From NCBI RefSeq assembly GCF_052324685.1, contig NC_135211.1, forward strand, positions 32,501 to 96,500: a DNA stretch of 64,000 nucleotides, written 5' to 3'. The notes below the pieces were generated by a model, which saw only the letters and a list, made by a program, of their open reading frames with translations, did no database searches and was not told where the DNA came from. Source of the stretch: Brachyhypopomus gauderio (taxonomy: Eukaryota; Chordata; Actinopteri; Gymnotiformes; Hypopomidae). The stretch's first letter is position 1. Each line of letters begins with the position of its first letter. Position numbers and translations under genes: made by a program. Of the stretch, positions 44,936 through 58,599 are shown piece by piece.

Positions 44936-46089
44936 CAGATGCTGCTGTGCTTACATAGTTCTTCCTCAAAAGAAAAACCCAACAAGCACATTCCTCCTGT
45001 TTGCTGGCTTTTGATGAAATGAGCCAATGCATAAAGGATGCAACATCAATGTCACTCACACTTTTCTGCTAGCTTGTCTAAAATTCGCCCTTCCTTCAAT
45101 TTCTCACTTGTCAAGACCTCCAGGTCTTCAAACAAAAGGTCAGTTTGTAGACCCTTTTCCTGTCAAAGTTTTGATCCTTTTGTCCACCAGTCATCGGAAT
45201 GTGTATGATTTTCACCAGTTTACACAGTGTAGCTCCCTTGCCTTCAGTTGCAGGGTTATGTCGTCTTAGATAAGACGCTTTTGAAATTATTTGTGAAAAT
45301 GCACCCAAAACCTATTCAAAACAGATTTGATGGAAGCACTGCAGGAGCTGCTCCAAGACGCATTTTGTCCAGAAAATGTGCTATCATGAATGCATCCATA
45401 TCACCAACACACATTTACAAACCAAACCATAGGCAATAAAATACATGAGTAAACTGATTTGTGGACCTTTGTGGCACTTGGTACTGCTGAGATCAGGATC
45501 ATAACAGAGTTCAGCAATTATTTTCCCAACTAGGTCATTGATACATTGGAATCCCCAATGTTTTCTGGAACAGAATAGGCTATGCCTTTCGGATGAGAAT
45601 AAAAAAAGACTTCAAGAACCAAAAAAGAAGTTAAGCTGCCTTCAGCTGATGTACTCAGACTAAAGGGAAACACTTTAAATCCCAAGGTGAAATGCACATG
45701 CTCAAAATTTTATCAGGACAGAGTACATGTTTTACTTTGATATTAAGAGCGATCACTGGATTGTCTTCCAGTAAATTAATGTTTTCTTCCGCTACAAAAC
45801 GTTTTTTCAACAACTATAAAGAGGCTATGCAACGAAACTGAGCTGGGATGTCAAGTGCCTTTAATGGTACCTTTTTGACCCCACTTCAAATGCTGCTGTT
45901 ACCTGACCAGTTCGATTGTTAGTTTGCCAGATTCTCAATCTCTGGGATGTGAGATCATGCACCAGGTTTAGTGAATGTTTAAGGGTGAAGGTCTTTAATT
46001 TCTGCACAAATTCCACAAACATAGCTCAGGTCCTGCTCAACATGTCAACATGTGGCGACAGCAAGTGCCTTTGGGGTCCTACAAAAATC

Positions 46090-46162
46090 GCCCGGCTAGC
46101 TCAGTCGGTAGAGCATGAGACTCTTAATCTCAGGGTCGTGGGTTCGAGCCCCACGTTGGGCG
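46090..46162 (+). tRNA. tRNA-Lys-CTT: tRNA-Lys(CTT), copy 31
   Basis: Main form. Upstream spacer GCGATCACTGGA is a third haplotype at this site, shared with copies 33, 35 and 36. Confidence 0.98.
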
Positions 46163-46251
46163 AGAGGCTGATTTGTTTGAGTGAAATGTTGAAATTTAGT
46201 TAATCTGTTTGCACAAAATACGTCTAAAAAAGAAGAGAAAGGAACATACAT

Positions 46252-46278
46252 CGTCCCTGGGTGGGCTCGAACCACCAT

Positions 46279-46319
<41 letters not shown>

Positions 46320-46325
46320 AGAGAC
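46252..46325 (-). tRNA. tRNA-Asn-GTT: tRNA-Asn(GTT), copy 31
   Basis: Main form. Confidence 0.98.
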
Positions 46326-47479
46326 CAGATGCTGCTGTGCTTACATAGTTCTTCCTCAAAAGAAAAACCCAACAAGCACATTCCTCCTGTTTGCTGGCTT
46401 TTGATGAAATGAGCCAATGCATAAAGGATGCAACATCAATGTCACTCACACTTTTCTGCTAGCTTGTCTAAAATTCGCCCTTCCTTCAATTTCTCACTTG
46501 TCAAGACCTCCAGGTCTTCAAACAAAAGGTCAGTTTGTAGACCCTTTTCCTGTCAAAGTTTTGATCCTTTTGTCCACCAGTCATCGGAATGTGTATGATT
46601 TTCACCAGTTTACACAGTGTAGCTCCCTTGCCTTCAGTTGCAGGGTTATGTCCTCTTAGATAAGACGCTTTTGAAATTATTTATGAAAATGCACCCAAAA
46701 CCTATTCAAAACAGATTTGATGGAAGCACTGCAGGAGCTGCTCCAAGACGCATTTTGTCCAGGAAATGTGCTATCATGAATGCATCCATATCACCAACAC
46801 ACATTTACAAACCAAACCATAGGCAATAAAATACATGAGTAAACTGATTTGTGGACCTTTGTGGCACTTGGTACTGCTGAGATCAGGATCATTACAGAGT
46901 TCAGCAATTATTTTCCCAACTAGGTCATTGATACATTGGAATCCCCAATGTTTTCTGGAACAGAATAGGCTATGCCTTTCGGATGAGAATAAAAAAAGAC
47001 TTCAAGAACCAAAAAAGAAGTTAAGCTGCCTTCAGCTGATGTACTCAGACTAAAGGGAAACACTTTAAATCCCAAGGTGAAATGCACATGCTCAAAATTT
47101 TATCAGGACAGAGTACATGTTTTACTTTGATATTAAGAGTGATCAATGGATTGTCTTCCAGTAAATTAATGTTTTCTTCCGCTACAAAACGTTTTTTCAA
47201 CAACTATAAAGAGGCTATGCAACGAAACTGAGCTGGGATGTCAAGTGCCTTTAATGGTACCTTTTTGACCCCACTTCAAATGCTGCTGTTACCTGACCAG
47301 TTCGATTGTTAGTTTGCCAGATTCTCAATCTCTGGGATGTGAGATCATGCACCAGGTTTAGTGAATGTTTAAGGGTGAAGGTCTTTAATTTCTGCACAAA
47401 TTCCACAAACATAGCTCAGGTCCTGCTCAACATGTCAACATGTGGCGACAGCAAGTGCCTTTGGGGTCCTACAAAAATC

Positions 47480-47552
47480 GCCCGGCTAGCTCAGTCGGTA
47501 GAGCATGAGACTCTTAATCTCAGGGTCGTGGGTTTGAGCCCCACGTTGGGCG
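47480..47552 (+). tRNA. tRNA-Lys-CTT: tRNA-Lys(CTT), copy 32, U56 variant (possible pseudogene)
   Basis: C56 to T in the T loop (TTTGA for TTCGA). C56 pairs with G19 in the tRNA elbow and is an essential B-box base, so both promoter strength and folding should suffer. Unique in the window. CpG transition. Confidence 0.85.
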
Positions 47553-47641
47553 AGAGGCTGATTTGTTTGAGTGAAATGTTGAAATTTAGTTAATCTGTTT
47601 GCACAAAATACGTCTAAAAAAGAAGAGAAAGGAACATACAT

Positions 47642-47668
47642 CGTCCCTGGGTGGGCTCGAACCACCAT

Positions 47669-47709
<41 letters not shown>

Positions 47710-47715
47710 AGAGAC
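47642..47715 (-). tRNA. tRNA-Asn-GTT: tRNA-Asn(GTT), copy 32
   Basis: Main form. Confidence 0.98.
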
Positions 47716-48869
47716 CAGATGCTGCTGTGCTTACATAGTTCTTCCTCAAAAGAAAAACCCAACAAGCACATTCCTCCTGTTTGCTGGCTTTTGATGAAAT
47801 GAGCCAATGCATAAAGGATGCAACATCAATGTCACTCACACTTTTCTGCTAGCTTGTCTAAAATTCGCCCTTCCTTCAATTTCTCACTTGTCAAGACCTC
47901 CAGGTCTTCAAACAAAAGGTCAGTTTGTAGACCCTTTTCCTGTCAAAGTTTTGATCCTTTTGTCCACCAGTCATCGGAATGTGTATGATTTTCACCAGTT
48001 TACACAGTGTAGCTCCCTTGCCTTCAGTTGCAGGGTTATGTCGTCTTAGATAAGACGCTTTTGAAATTATTTGTGAAAATGCACCCAAAACCTATTCAAA
48101 ACAGATTTGATGGAAGCACTGCAGGAGCTGCTCCAAGACGCATTTTGTCCAGAAAATGTGCTATCATGAATGCATCCATATCACCAACACACATTTACAA
48201 ACCAAACCATAGGCAATAAAATACATGAGTAAACTGATTTGTGGACCTTTGTGGCACTTGGTACTGCTGAGATCAGGATCATAACAGAGTTCAGCAATTA
48301 TTTTCCCAACTAGGTCATTGATACATTGGAATCCCCAATGTTTTCTGGAACAGAATAGGCTATGCCTTTCGGATGAGAATAAAAAAAGACTTCAAGAACC
48401 AAAAAAGAAGTTAAGCTGCCTTCAGCTGATGTACTCAGACTAAAGGGAAACACTTTAAATCCCAAGGTGAAATGCACATGCTCAAAATTTTATCAGGACA
48501 GAGTACATGTTTTACTTTGATATTAAGAGCGATCACTGGATTGTCTTCCAGTAAATTAATGTTTTCTTCCGCTACAAAACGTTTTTTCAACAACTATAAA
48601 GAGGCTATGCAACGAAACTGAGCTGGGATGTCAAGTGCCTTTAATGGTACCTTTTTGACCCCACTTCAAATGCTGCTGTTACCTGACCAGTTCGATTGTT
48701 AGTTTGCCAGATTCTCAATCTCTGGGATGTGAGATCATGCACCAGGTTTAGTGAATGTTTAAGGGTGAAGGTCTTTAATTTCTGCACAAATTCCACAAAC
48801 ATAGCTCAGGTCCTGCTCAACATGTCAACATGTGGCGACAGCAAGTGCCTTTGGGGTCCTACAAAAATC

Positions 48870-48942
48870 GCCCGGCTAGCTCAGTCGGTAGAGCATGAGA
48901 CTCTTAATCTCAGGGTCGTGGGTTCGAGCCCCACGTTGGGCG
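48870..48942 (+). tRNA. tRNA-Lys-CTT: tRNA-Lys(CTT), copy 33
   Basis: Main form. The 3' flank reads GGCTGGTTTGTTT instead of GGCTGATTTGTTT, leaving the TTTGTTT intact. Confidence 0.98.
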
Positions 48943-49031
48943 AGAGGCTGGTTTGTTTGAGTGAAATGTTGAAATTTAGTTAATCTGTTTGCACAAAATA
49001 CGTCTAAAAAAGAAGAGAAAGGAACATACAT

Positions 49032-49058
49032 CGTCCCTGGGTGGGCTCGAACCACCAT

Positions 49059-49099
<41 letters not shown>

Positions 49100-49105
49100 A
49101 GAGAC
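49032..49105 (-). tRNA. tRNA-Asn-GTT: tRNA-Asn(GTT), copy 33
   Basis: Main form. Confidence 0.98.
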
Positions 49106-50259
49106 CAGATGCTGCTGTGCTTACATAGTTCTTCCTCAAAAGAAAAACCCAACAAGCACATTCCTCCTGTTTGCTGGCTTTTGATGAAATGAGCCAATGC
49201 ATAAAGGATGCAACATCAATGTCACTCACACTTTTCTGCTAGCTTGTCTAAAATTCGCCCTTCCTTCAATTTCTCACTTGTCAAGACCTCCAGGTCTTCA
49301 AACAAAAGGTCAGTTTGTAGACCCTTTTCCTGTCAAAGTTTTGATCCTTTTGTCCACCAGTCATCGGAATGTGTATGATTTTCACCAGTTTACACAGTGT
49401 AGCTCCCTTGCCTTCAGTTGCAGGGTTATGTCCTCTTAGATAAGACGCTTTTGAAATTATTTATGAAAATGCACCCAAAACCTATTCAAAACAGATTTGA
49501 TGGAAGCACTGCAGGAGCTGCTCCAAGACGCATTTTGTCCAGGAAATGTGCTATCATGAATGCATCCATATCACCAACACACATTTACAAACCAAACCAT
49601 AGGCAATAAAATACATGAGTAAACTGATTTGTGGACCTTTGTGGCACTTGGTACTGCTGAGATCAGGATCATTACAGAGTTCAGCAATTATTTTCCCAAC
49701 TAGGTCATTGATACATTGGAATCCCCAATGTTTTCTGGAACAGAATAGGCTATGCCTTTCGGATGAGAATAAAAAAAGACTTCAAGAACCAAAAAAGAAG
49801 TTAAGCTGCCTTCAGCTGATGTACTCAGACTAAAGGGAAACACTTTAAATCCCAAGGTGAAATGCACATGCTCAAAATTTTATCAGGACAGAGTACATGT
49901 TTTACTTTGATATTAAGAGTGATCAATGGATTGTCTTCCAGTAAATTAATGTTTTCTTCCGCTACAAAACGTTTTTTCAACAACTATAAAGAGGCTATGC
50001 AACGAAACTGAGCTGGGATGTCAAGTGCCTTTAATGGTACCTTTTTGACCCCACTTCAAATGCTGCTGTTACCTGACCAGTTCGATTGTTAGTTTGCCAG
50101 ATTCTCAATCTCTGGGATGTGAGATCATGCACCAGGTTTAGTGAATGTTTAAGGGTGAAGGTCTTTAATTTCTGCACAAATTCCACAAACATAGCTCAGG
50201 TCCTGCTCAACATGTCAACATGTGGCGACAGCAAGTGCCTTTGGGGTCCTGCAAAAATC

Positions 50260-50332
50260 GCCCGGCTAGCTCAGTCGGTAGAGCATGAGACTCTTAATCT
50301 CAGGGTCGTGAGTTCGAGCCCCATGTTGGGCG
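50260..50332 (+). tRNA. tRNA-Lys-CTT: tRNA-Lys(CTT), copy 34, A52/U65 variant
   Basis: A52-C62 mismatch and G49-U65. The 5' flank is CCTGCAAAAATC, shared only with copy 35. Confidence 0.9.
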
Positions 50333-50421
50333 AGAGGCTGATTTGTTTGAGTGAAATGTTGAAATTTAGTTAATCTGTTTGCACAAAATACGTCTAAAAA
50401 AGAAGAGAAAGGAACATACAT

Positions 50422-50448
50422 CGTCCCTGGGTGGGCTCGAACCACCAT

Positions 50449-50489
<41 letters not shown>

Positions 50490-50495
50490 AGAGAC
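50422..50495 (-). tRNA. tRNA-Asn-GTT: tRNA-Asn(GTT), copy 34
   Basis: Main form, unlike the U21 partner usual for A52/U65 Lys copies. Confidence 0.98.
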
Positions 50496-51649
50496 CAGAT
50501 GCTGCTGTGCTTACATAGTTCTTCCTCAAAAGAAAAACCCAACAAGCACATTCCTCCTGTTTGCTGGCTTTTGATGAAATGAGCCAATGCATAAAGGATG
50601 CAACATCAATGTCACTCACACTTTTCTGCTAGCTTGTCTAAAATTCGCCCTTCCTTCAATTTCTCACTTGTCAAGACCTCCAGGTCTTCAAACAAAAGGT
50701 CAGTTTGTAGACCCTTTTCCTGTCAAAGTTTTGATCCTTTTGTCCACCAGTCATCGGAATGTGTATGATTTTCACCAGTTTACACAGTGTAGCTCCCTTG
50801 CCTTCAGTTGCAGGGTTATGTCGTCTTAGATAAGACGCTTTTGAAATTATTTGTGAAAATGCACCCAAAACCTATTCAAAACAGATTTGATGGAAGCACT
50901 GCAGGAGCTGCTCCAAGACGCATTTTGTCCAGAAAATGTGCTATCATGAATGCATCCATATCACCAACACACATTTACAAACCAAACCATAGGCAATAAA
51001 ATACATGAGTAAACTGATTTGTGGACCTTTGTGGCACTTGGTACTGCTGAGATCAGGATCATTACAGAGTTCAGCAATTATTTTCCCAACTAGGTCATTG
51101 ATACATTGGAATCCCCAATGTTTTCTGGAACAGAATAGGCTATGCCTTTCGGATGAGAATAAAAAAAGACTTCAAGAACCAAAAAAGAAGTTAAGCTGCC
51201 TTCAGCTGATGTACTCAGACTAAAGGGAAACACTTTAAATCCCAAGGTGAAATGCACATGCTCAAAATTTTATCAGGACAGAGTACATGTTTTATTTTGA
51301 TATTAAGAGCGATCACTGGATTGTCTTCCAGTAAATTAATGTTTTCTTCCGCTACAAAACGTTTTTTCAACAACTATAAAGAGGCTATGCAACGAAACTG
51401 AGCTGGGATGTCAAGTGCCTTTAATGGTACCTTTTTGACCCCACTTCAAATGCTGCTGTTACCTGACCAGTTCGATTGTTAGTTTGCCAGATTCTCAATC
51501 TCTGGGATGTGAGATCATGCACCAGGTTTAGTGAATGTTTAAGGGTGAAGGTCTTTAATTTCTGCACAAATTCCACAAACATAGCTCAGGTCCTGCTCAA
51601 CATGTCAACATGTGGCGACAGCAAGTGCCTTTGGGGTCCTGCAAAAATC

Positions 51650-51722
51650 GCCCGGCTAGCTCAGTCGGTAGAGCATGAGACTCTTAATCTCAGGGTCGTG
51701 AGTTCGAGCCCCATGTTGGGCG
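51650..51722 (+). tRNA. tRNA-Lys-CTT: tRNA-Lys(CTT), copy 35, A52/U65 variant
   Basis: Same gene and 5' flank as copy 34, a neighbouring duplicate. Confidence 0.9.
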
Positions 51723-51811
51723 AGAGGCTGATTTGTTTGAGTGAAATGTTGAAATTTAGTTAATCTGTTTGCACAAAATACGTCTAAAAAAGAAGAGAAA
51801 GGAACATACAT

Positions 51812-51838
51812 CGTCCCTGGGTGGGCTCGAACCACCAT

Positions 51839-51879
<41 letters not shown>

Positions 51880-51885
51880 AGAGAC
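51812..51885 (-). tRNA. tRNA-Asn-GTT: tRNA-Asn(GTT), copy 35
   Basis: Main form. Confidence 0.98.
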
Positions 51886-53039
51886 CAGATGCTGCTGTGC
51901 TTACATAGTTCTTCCTCAAAAGAAAAACCCAACAAGCACATTCCTCCTGTTTGCTGGCTTTTGATGAAATGAGCCAATGCATAAAGGATGCAACATCAAT
52001 GTCACTCACACTTTTCTGCTAGCTTGTCTAAAATTCGCCCTTCCTTCAATTTCTCACTTGTCAAGACCTCCAGGTCTTCAAACAAAAGGTCAGTTTGTAG
52101 ACCCTTTTCCTGTCAAAGTTTTGATCCTTTTGTCCACCAGTCATCGGAATGTGTATGATTTTCACCAGTTTACACAGTGTAGCTCCCTTGCCTTCAGTTG
52201 CAGGGTTATGTCGTCTTAGATAAGACGCTTTTGAAATTATTTGTGAAAATGCACCCAAAACCTATTCAAAACAGATTTGATGGAAGCACTGCAGGAGCTG
52301 CTCCAAGACGCATTTTGTCCAGAAAATGTGCTATCATGAATGCATCCATATCACCAACACACATTTACAAACCAAACCATAGGCAATAAAATACATGAGT
52401 AAACTGATTTGTGGACCTTTGTGGCACTTGGTACTGCTGAGATCAGGATCATTACAGAGTTCAGCAATTATTTTCCCAACTAGGTCATTGATACATTGGA
52501 ATCCCCAATGTTTTCTGGAACAGAATAGGCTATGCCTTTCGGATGAGAATAAAAAAAGACTTCAAGAACCAAAAAAGAAGTTAAGCTGCCTTCAGCTGAT
52601 GTACTCAGACTAAAGGGAAACACTTTAAATCCCAAGGTGAAATGCACATGCTCAAAATTTTATCAGGACAGAGTACATGTTTTATTTTGATATTAAGAGC
52701 GATCACTGGATTGTCTTCCAGTAAATTAATGTTTTCTTCCGCTACAAAACGTTTTTTCAACAACTATAAAGAGGCTATGCAACGAAACTGAGCTGGGATG
52801 TCAAGTGCCTTTAATGGTACCTTTTTGACCCCACTTCAAATGCTGCTGTTACCTGACCAGTTCGATTGTTAGTTTGCCAGATTCTCAATCTCTGGGATGT
52901 GAGATCATGCACCAGGTTTAGTGAATGTTTAAGGGTGAAGGTCTTTAATTTCTGCACAAATTCCACAAACATAGCTCAGGTCCTGCTCAACATGTCAACA
53001 TGTGGCGACAGCAAGTGCCTTTGGGGTCCTACAAAAATC

Positions 53040-53112
53040 GCCCGGCTAGCTCAGTCGGTAGAGCATGAGACTCTTAATCTCAGGGTCGTGGGTTCGAGCC
53101 CCACGTTGGGCG
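53040..53112 (+). tRNA. tRNA-Lys-CTT: tRNA-Lys(CTT), copy 36
   Basis: Main form. Its upstream spacer shares TTTTATTTTGATATTAA with the copy 35 monomer. Confidence 0.98.
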
Positions 53113-53201
53113 AGAGGCTGATTTGTTTGAGTGAAATGTTGAAATTTAGTTAATCTGTTTGCACAAAATACGTCTAAAAAAGAAGAGAAAGGAACATACA
53201 T

Positions 53202-53228
53202 CGTCCCTGGGTGGGCTCGAACCACCAT

Positions 53229-53269
<41 letters not shown>

Positions 53270-53275
53270 AGAGAC
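53202..53275 (-). tRNA. tRNA-Asn-GTT: tRNA-Asn(GTT), copy 36
   Basis: Main form, the last normal Asn gene before the A41 block. Confidence 0.98.
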
Positions 53276-54429
53276 CAGATGCTGCTGTGCTTACATAGTT
53301 CTTCCTCAAAAGAAAAACCCAACAAGCACATTCCTCCTGTTTGCTGGCTTTTGATGAAATGAGCCAATGCATAAAGGATGCAACATCAATGTCACTCACA
53401 CTTTTCTGCTAGCTTGTCTAAAATTCGCCCTTCCTTCAATTTCTCACTTGTCAAGACCTGCAGGTCTTCAAACAAAAGGTCAGTTTGTAGACCCTTTTCC
53501 TGTCAAAGTTTTGATCCTTTTGTCCACCAGTCATCGGAATGTGTATGATTTTCACCAGTTTACACAGTGTAGCTCCCTTGCCTTCAGTTGCAGGGTTATG
53601 TCCTCTTAGATAAGACGCTTTTGAAATTATTTGTGAAAATGCACCCAAAACCTATTCAAAACAGATTTGATGGAAGCACTGCAGGAGCTGCTCCAAGACG
53701 CATTTTGTCCAGAAAATGTGCTATCATGAATGCATCCATATCACCAACACACATTTACAAACCAAACCATAGGCAATAAAATACATGAGTAAACTGATTT
53801 GTGGACCTTTGTGGCACTTGGTACTGCTGAGATCAGGATCATTACAGAGTTCAGCAATTATTTTCCCAACTAGGTCATTGATACATTGGAATCCCCAATG
53901 TTTTCTGGAACAGAATAGGCTATGCCTTTCGGATGAGAATAAAAAAAGACTTCAAGAACCAAAAAAGAAGTTAAGCTGCCTTCAGCTGATGTACTCAGAC
54001 TAAAGGGAAACACTTTAAATCCCAAGGTGAAATGCACATGCTCAAAATTTTATCAGGACAGAGTACATGTTTTACTTTGATATTAAGAGCGATCACTAGA
54101 TTGTCTTCCAGTAAATTAATGTTTTCTTCCGCTACAAAACGTTTTTTCAAAAACTATAAAGAGGCTATGCAACGAAACTGAGCTGAGATGTCAAGTGCCT
54201 TTAATGGTACATTTTTGACCCCACTTCAAATGCTGCTGTTACCTGACCAGTTCGATTGTTAGTTTGCCAGATTCTCAATCTCTGGGATGTGAGATCATGC
54301 ACCAGGTTTAGTGAATGTTTAAGGGTGAAGGTCTTTAGTTTCTGCACAAATTCCACAAACATAGCTCAGGTCCTGCTCAACATGTCAACATGTGGCGACA
54401 GCAAGTGCCTTTGGGGTCCTACAAAAATC

Positions 54430-54502
54430 GCCCGGCTAGCTCAGTCGGTAGAGCATGAGACTCTTAATCTCAGGGTCGTGGGTTCGAGCCCCACGTTGGG
54501 CG
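54430..54502 (+). tRNA. tRNA-Lys-CTT: tRNA-Lys(CTT), copy 37
   Basis: Main form, start of the right dimer repeat. Confidence 0.98.
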
Positions 54503-54591
54503 AGAGGCTGATTTGTTTGAGTGAAATGTTGAAATTTAGTTAATCTGTTTGCACAAAATACGTCTAAAAAAGAAGAGAAAGGAACATACAT

Positions 54592-54624
54592 CGTCCCTGG
54601 GTGGGCTCGAACCACCATCCTTTT

Positions 54625-54659
<35 letters not shown>

Positions 54660-54665
54660 AGAGAC
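54592..54665 (-). tRNA. tRNA-Asn-GTT: tRNA-Asn(GTT), copy 37, A41 variant
   Basis: C29-A41 mismatch in the anticodon stem, first of seven consecutive copies. Confidence 0.88.
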
Positions 54666-55819
54666 CAGATGCTGCTGTGCTTACATAGTTCTTCCTCAAA
54701 AGAAAAACCCAACAAGCACATTCCTCCTGTTTGCTGGCTTTTGATGAAATGAGCCAATGCATAAAGGATGCAACATCAATGTCACTCACACTTTTCTGCT
54801 AGCTTGTCTAAAATTCGCCCTTCCTTCAATTTCTCACTTGTCAAGACCTCCAGGTCTTCAAACAAAAGGTCAGTTTGTAGACCCTTTTCCTGTCAAAGTT
54901 TTGATCCTTTTGTCCACCAGTCATCGGAATGTGTATGATTTTCACCAGTTTACACAGTGTAGCTCCCTTGCCTTCAGTTGCAGGGTTATGTCCTCTTAGA
55001 TAAGACGCTTTTGAAATTATTTATGAAAATGCACCCAAAACCTATTCAAAACAGATTTGATGGAAGCACTGCAGGAGCTGCTCCAAGACGCATTTTGTCC
55101 AGGAAATGTGCTATCATGAATGCATCCATATCACCAACACACATTTACAAACCAAACCATAGGCAATAAAATACATGAGTAAACTGATTTGTGGACCTTT
55201 GTGGCACTTGGTACTGCTGAGATCAGGATCATTACAGAGTTCAGCAATTATTTTCCCAACTAGGTCATTGATACATTGGAATCCCCAATGTTTTCTGGAA
55301 CAGAATAGGCTATGCCTTTCGGATGAGAATAAAAAAAGACTTCAAGAACCAAAAAAGAAGTTAAGCTGCCTTCAGCTGATGTACTCAGACTAAAGGGAAA
55401 CACTTTAAATCCCAAGGTGAAATGCACATGCTCAAAATTTTATCAGGACAGAGTACATGTTTTACTTTGATATTAAGAGTGATCAATGGATTGTCTTCCA
55501 GTAAATTAATGTTTTCTTCCGCTACAAAACATTTTTTCAACAACTATAAAGAGGCTATGCAACGAAACTGAGCTGGGATGTCAAGTGCCTTTAATGGTAC
55601 CTTTTTGACCCCACTTCAAATGCTGCTGTTACCTGACCAGTTCGATTGTTAGTTTGCCAGATTCTCATTCTCTGGGATGTGAGATCATGCACCAGGTTTA
55701 GTGAATGTTTAAGGGTGAAGGTCTTTAATTTCTGCACAAATTCCACAAACATAGCTCAGGTCCTGCTCAACATGTCAACATGTGGCGACAGCAAGTGCCT
55801 TTGGGGTCCTACAAAAATC

Positions 55820-55892
55820 GCCCGGCTAGCTCAGTCGGTAGAGCATGAGACTCTTAATCTCAGGGTCGTGGGTTCGAGCCCCACGTTGGGCG
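55820..55892 (+). tRNA. tRNA-Lys-CTT: tRNA-Lys(CTT), copy 38
   Basis: Main form. Private upstream change AAACATTTTTTC for AAACGTTTTTTC (about 55531). Confidence 0.98.
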
Positions 55893-55981
55893 AGAGGCTG
55901 ATTTGTTTGAGTGAAATGTTGAAATTTAGTTAATCTGTTTGCACAAAATACGTCTAAAAAAGAAGAGAAAGGAACATACAT

Positions 55982-56014
55982 CGTCCCTGGGTGGGCTCGA
56001 ACCACCATCCTTTT

Positions 56015-56049
<35 letters not shown>

Positions 56050-56055
56050 AGAGAC
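55982..56055 (-). tRNA. tRNA-Asn-GTT: tRNA-Asn(GTT), copy 38, A41 variant
   Basis: C29-A41 mismatch. Confidence 0.88.
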
Positions 56056-57209
56056 CAGATGCTGCTGTGCTTACATAGTTCTTCCTCAAAAGAAAAACCC
56101 AACAAGCACATTCCTCCTGTTTGCTGGCTTTTGATGAAATGAGCCAATGCATAAAGGATGCAACATCAATGTCACTCACACTTTTCTGCTAGCTTGTCTA
56201 AAATTCGCCCTTCCTTCAATTTCTCACTTGTCAAGACCTCCAGGTCTTCAAACAAAAGGTCAGTTTGTAGACCCTTTTCCTGTCAAAGTTTTGATCCTTT
56301 TGTCCACCAGTCATCGGAATGTGTATGATTTTCACCAGTTTACACAGTGTAGCTCCCTTGCCTTCAGTTGCAGGGTTATGTCCTCTTAGATAAGACGCTT
56401 TTGAAATTATTTATGAAAATGCACCCAAAACCTATTCAAAACAGATTTGATGGAAGCACTGCAGGAGCTGCTCCAAGACGCATTTTGTCCAGGAAATGTG
56501 CTATCATGAATGCATCCATATCACCAACACACATTTACAAACCAAACCATAGGCAATAAAATACATGAGTAAACTGATTTGTGGACCTTTGTGGCACTTG
56601 GTACTGCTGAGATCAGGATCATTACAGAGTTCAGCAATTATTTTCCCAACTAGGTCATTGATACATTGGAATCCCCAATGTTTTCTGGAACAGAATAGGC
56701 TATGCCTTTCGGATGAGAATAAAAAAAGACTTCAAGAACCAAAAAAGAAGTTAAGCTGCCTTCAGCTGATGTACTCAGACTAAAGGGAAACACTTTAAAT
56801 CCCAAGGTGAAATGCACATGCTCAAAATTTTATCAGGACAGAGTACATGTTTTACTTTGATATTAAGAGCGATCACTAGATTGTCTTCCAGTAAATTAAT
56901 GTTTTCTTCCGCTACAAAACGTTTTTTCAAAAACTATAAAGAGGCTATGCAACGAAACTGAGCTGAGATGTCAAGTGCCTTTAATGGTACATTTTTGACC
57001 CCACTTCAAATGCTGCTGTTACCTGACCAGTTCGATTGTTAGTTTGCCAGATTCTCAATCTCTGGGATGTGAGATCATGCACCAGGTTTAGTGAATGTTT
57101 AAGGGTGAAGGTCTTTAGTTTCTGCACAAATTCCACAAACATAGCTCAGGTCCTGCTCAACATGTCAACATGTGGCGACAGCAAGTGCCTTTGGGGTCCT
57201 ACAAAAATC

Positions 57210-57282
57210 GCCCGGCTAGCTCAGTCGGTAGAGCATGAGACTCTTAATCTCAGGGTCGTGGGTTCGAGCCCCACGTTGGGCG
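57210..57282 (+). tRNA. tRNA-Lys-CTT: tRNA-Lys(CTT), copy 39
   Basis: Main form. Confidence 0.98.
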
Positions 57283-57371
57283 AGAGGCTGATTTGTTTGA
57301 GTGAAATGTTGAAATTTAGTTAATCTGTTTGCACAAAATACGTCTAAAAAAGAAGAGAAAGGAACATACAT

Positions 57372-57404
57372 CGTCCCTGGGTGGGCTCGAACCACCATCC
57401 TTTT

Positions 57405-57439
<35 letters not shown>

Positions 57440-57445
57440 AGAGAC
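57372..57445 (-). tRNA. tRNA-Asn-GTT: tRNA-Asn(GTT), copy 39, A41 variant
   Basis: C29-A41 mismatch. Confidence 0.88.
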
Positions 57446-58599
57446 CAGATGCTGCTGTGCTTACATAGTTCTTCCTCAAAAGAAAAACCCAACAAGCACA
57501 TTCCTCCTGTTTGCTGGCTTTTGATGAAATGAGCCAATGCATAAAGGATGCAACATCAATGTCACTCACACTTTTCTGCTAGCTTGTCTAAAATTCGCCC
57601 TTCCTTCAATTTCTCACTTGTCAAGACCTCCAGGTCTTCAAACAAAAGGTCAGTTTGTAGACCCTTTTCCTGTCAAAGTTTTGATCCTTTTGTCCACCAG
57701 TCATCGGAATGTGTATGATTTTCACCAGTTTACACAGTGTAGCTCCCTTGCCTTCAGTTGCAGGGTTATGTCCTCTTAGATAAGACGCTTTTGAAATTAT
57801 TTATGAAAATGCACCCAAAACCTATTCAAAACAGATTTGATGGAAGCACTGCAGGAGCTGCTCCAAGACGCATTTTGTCCAGGAAATGTGCTATCATGAA
57901 TGCATCCATATCACCAACACACATTTACAAACCAAACCATAGGCAATAAAATACATGAGTAAACTGATTTGTGGACCTTTGTGGCACTTGGTACTGCTGA
58001 GATCAGGATCATTACAGAGTTCAGCAATTATTTTCCCAACTAGGTCATTGATACATTGGAATCCCCAATGTTTTCTGGAACAGAATAGGCTATGCCTTTC
58101 GGATGAGAATAAAAAAAGACTTCAAGAACCAAAAAAGAAGTTAAGCTGCCTTCAGCTGATGTACTCAGACTAAAGGGAAACACTTTAAATCCCAAGGTGA
58201 AATGCACATGCTCAAAATTTTATCAGGACAGAGTACATGTTTTACTTTGATATTAAGAGTGATCAATGGATTGTCTTCCAGTAAATTAATGTTTTCTTCC
58301 GCTACAAAACGTTTTTTCAACAACTATAAAGAGGCTATGCAACGAAACTGAGCTGGGATGTCAAGTGCCTTTAATGGTACCTTTTTGACCCCACTTCAAA
58401 TGCTGCTGTTACCTGACCAGTTCGATTGTTAGTTTGCCAGATTCTCATTCTCTGGGATGTGAGATCATGCACCAGGTTTAGTGAATGTTTAAGGGTGAAG
58501 GTCTTTAGTTTCTGCACAAATTCCACAAACATAGCTCAGGTCCTGCTCAACATGTCAACATGTGGCGACAGCAAGTGCCTTTGGGGTCCTACAAAAATC

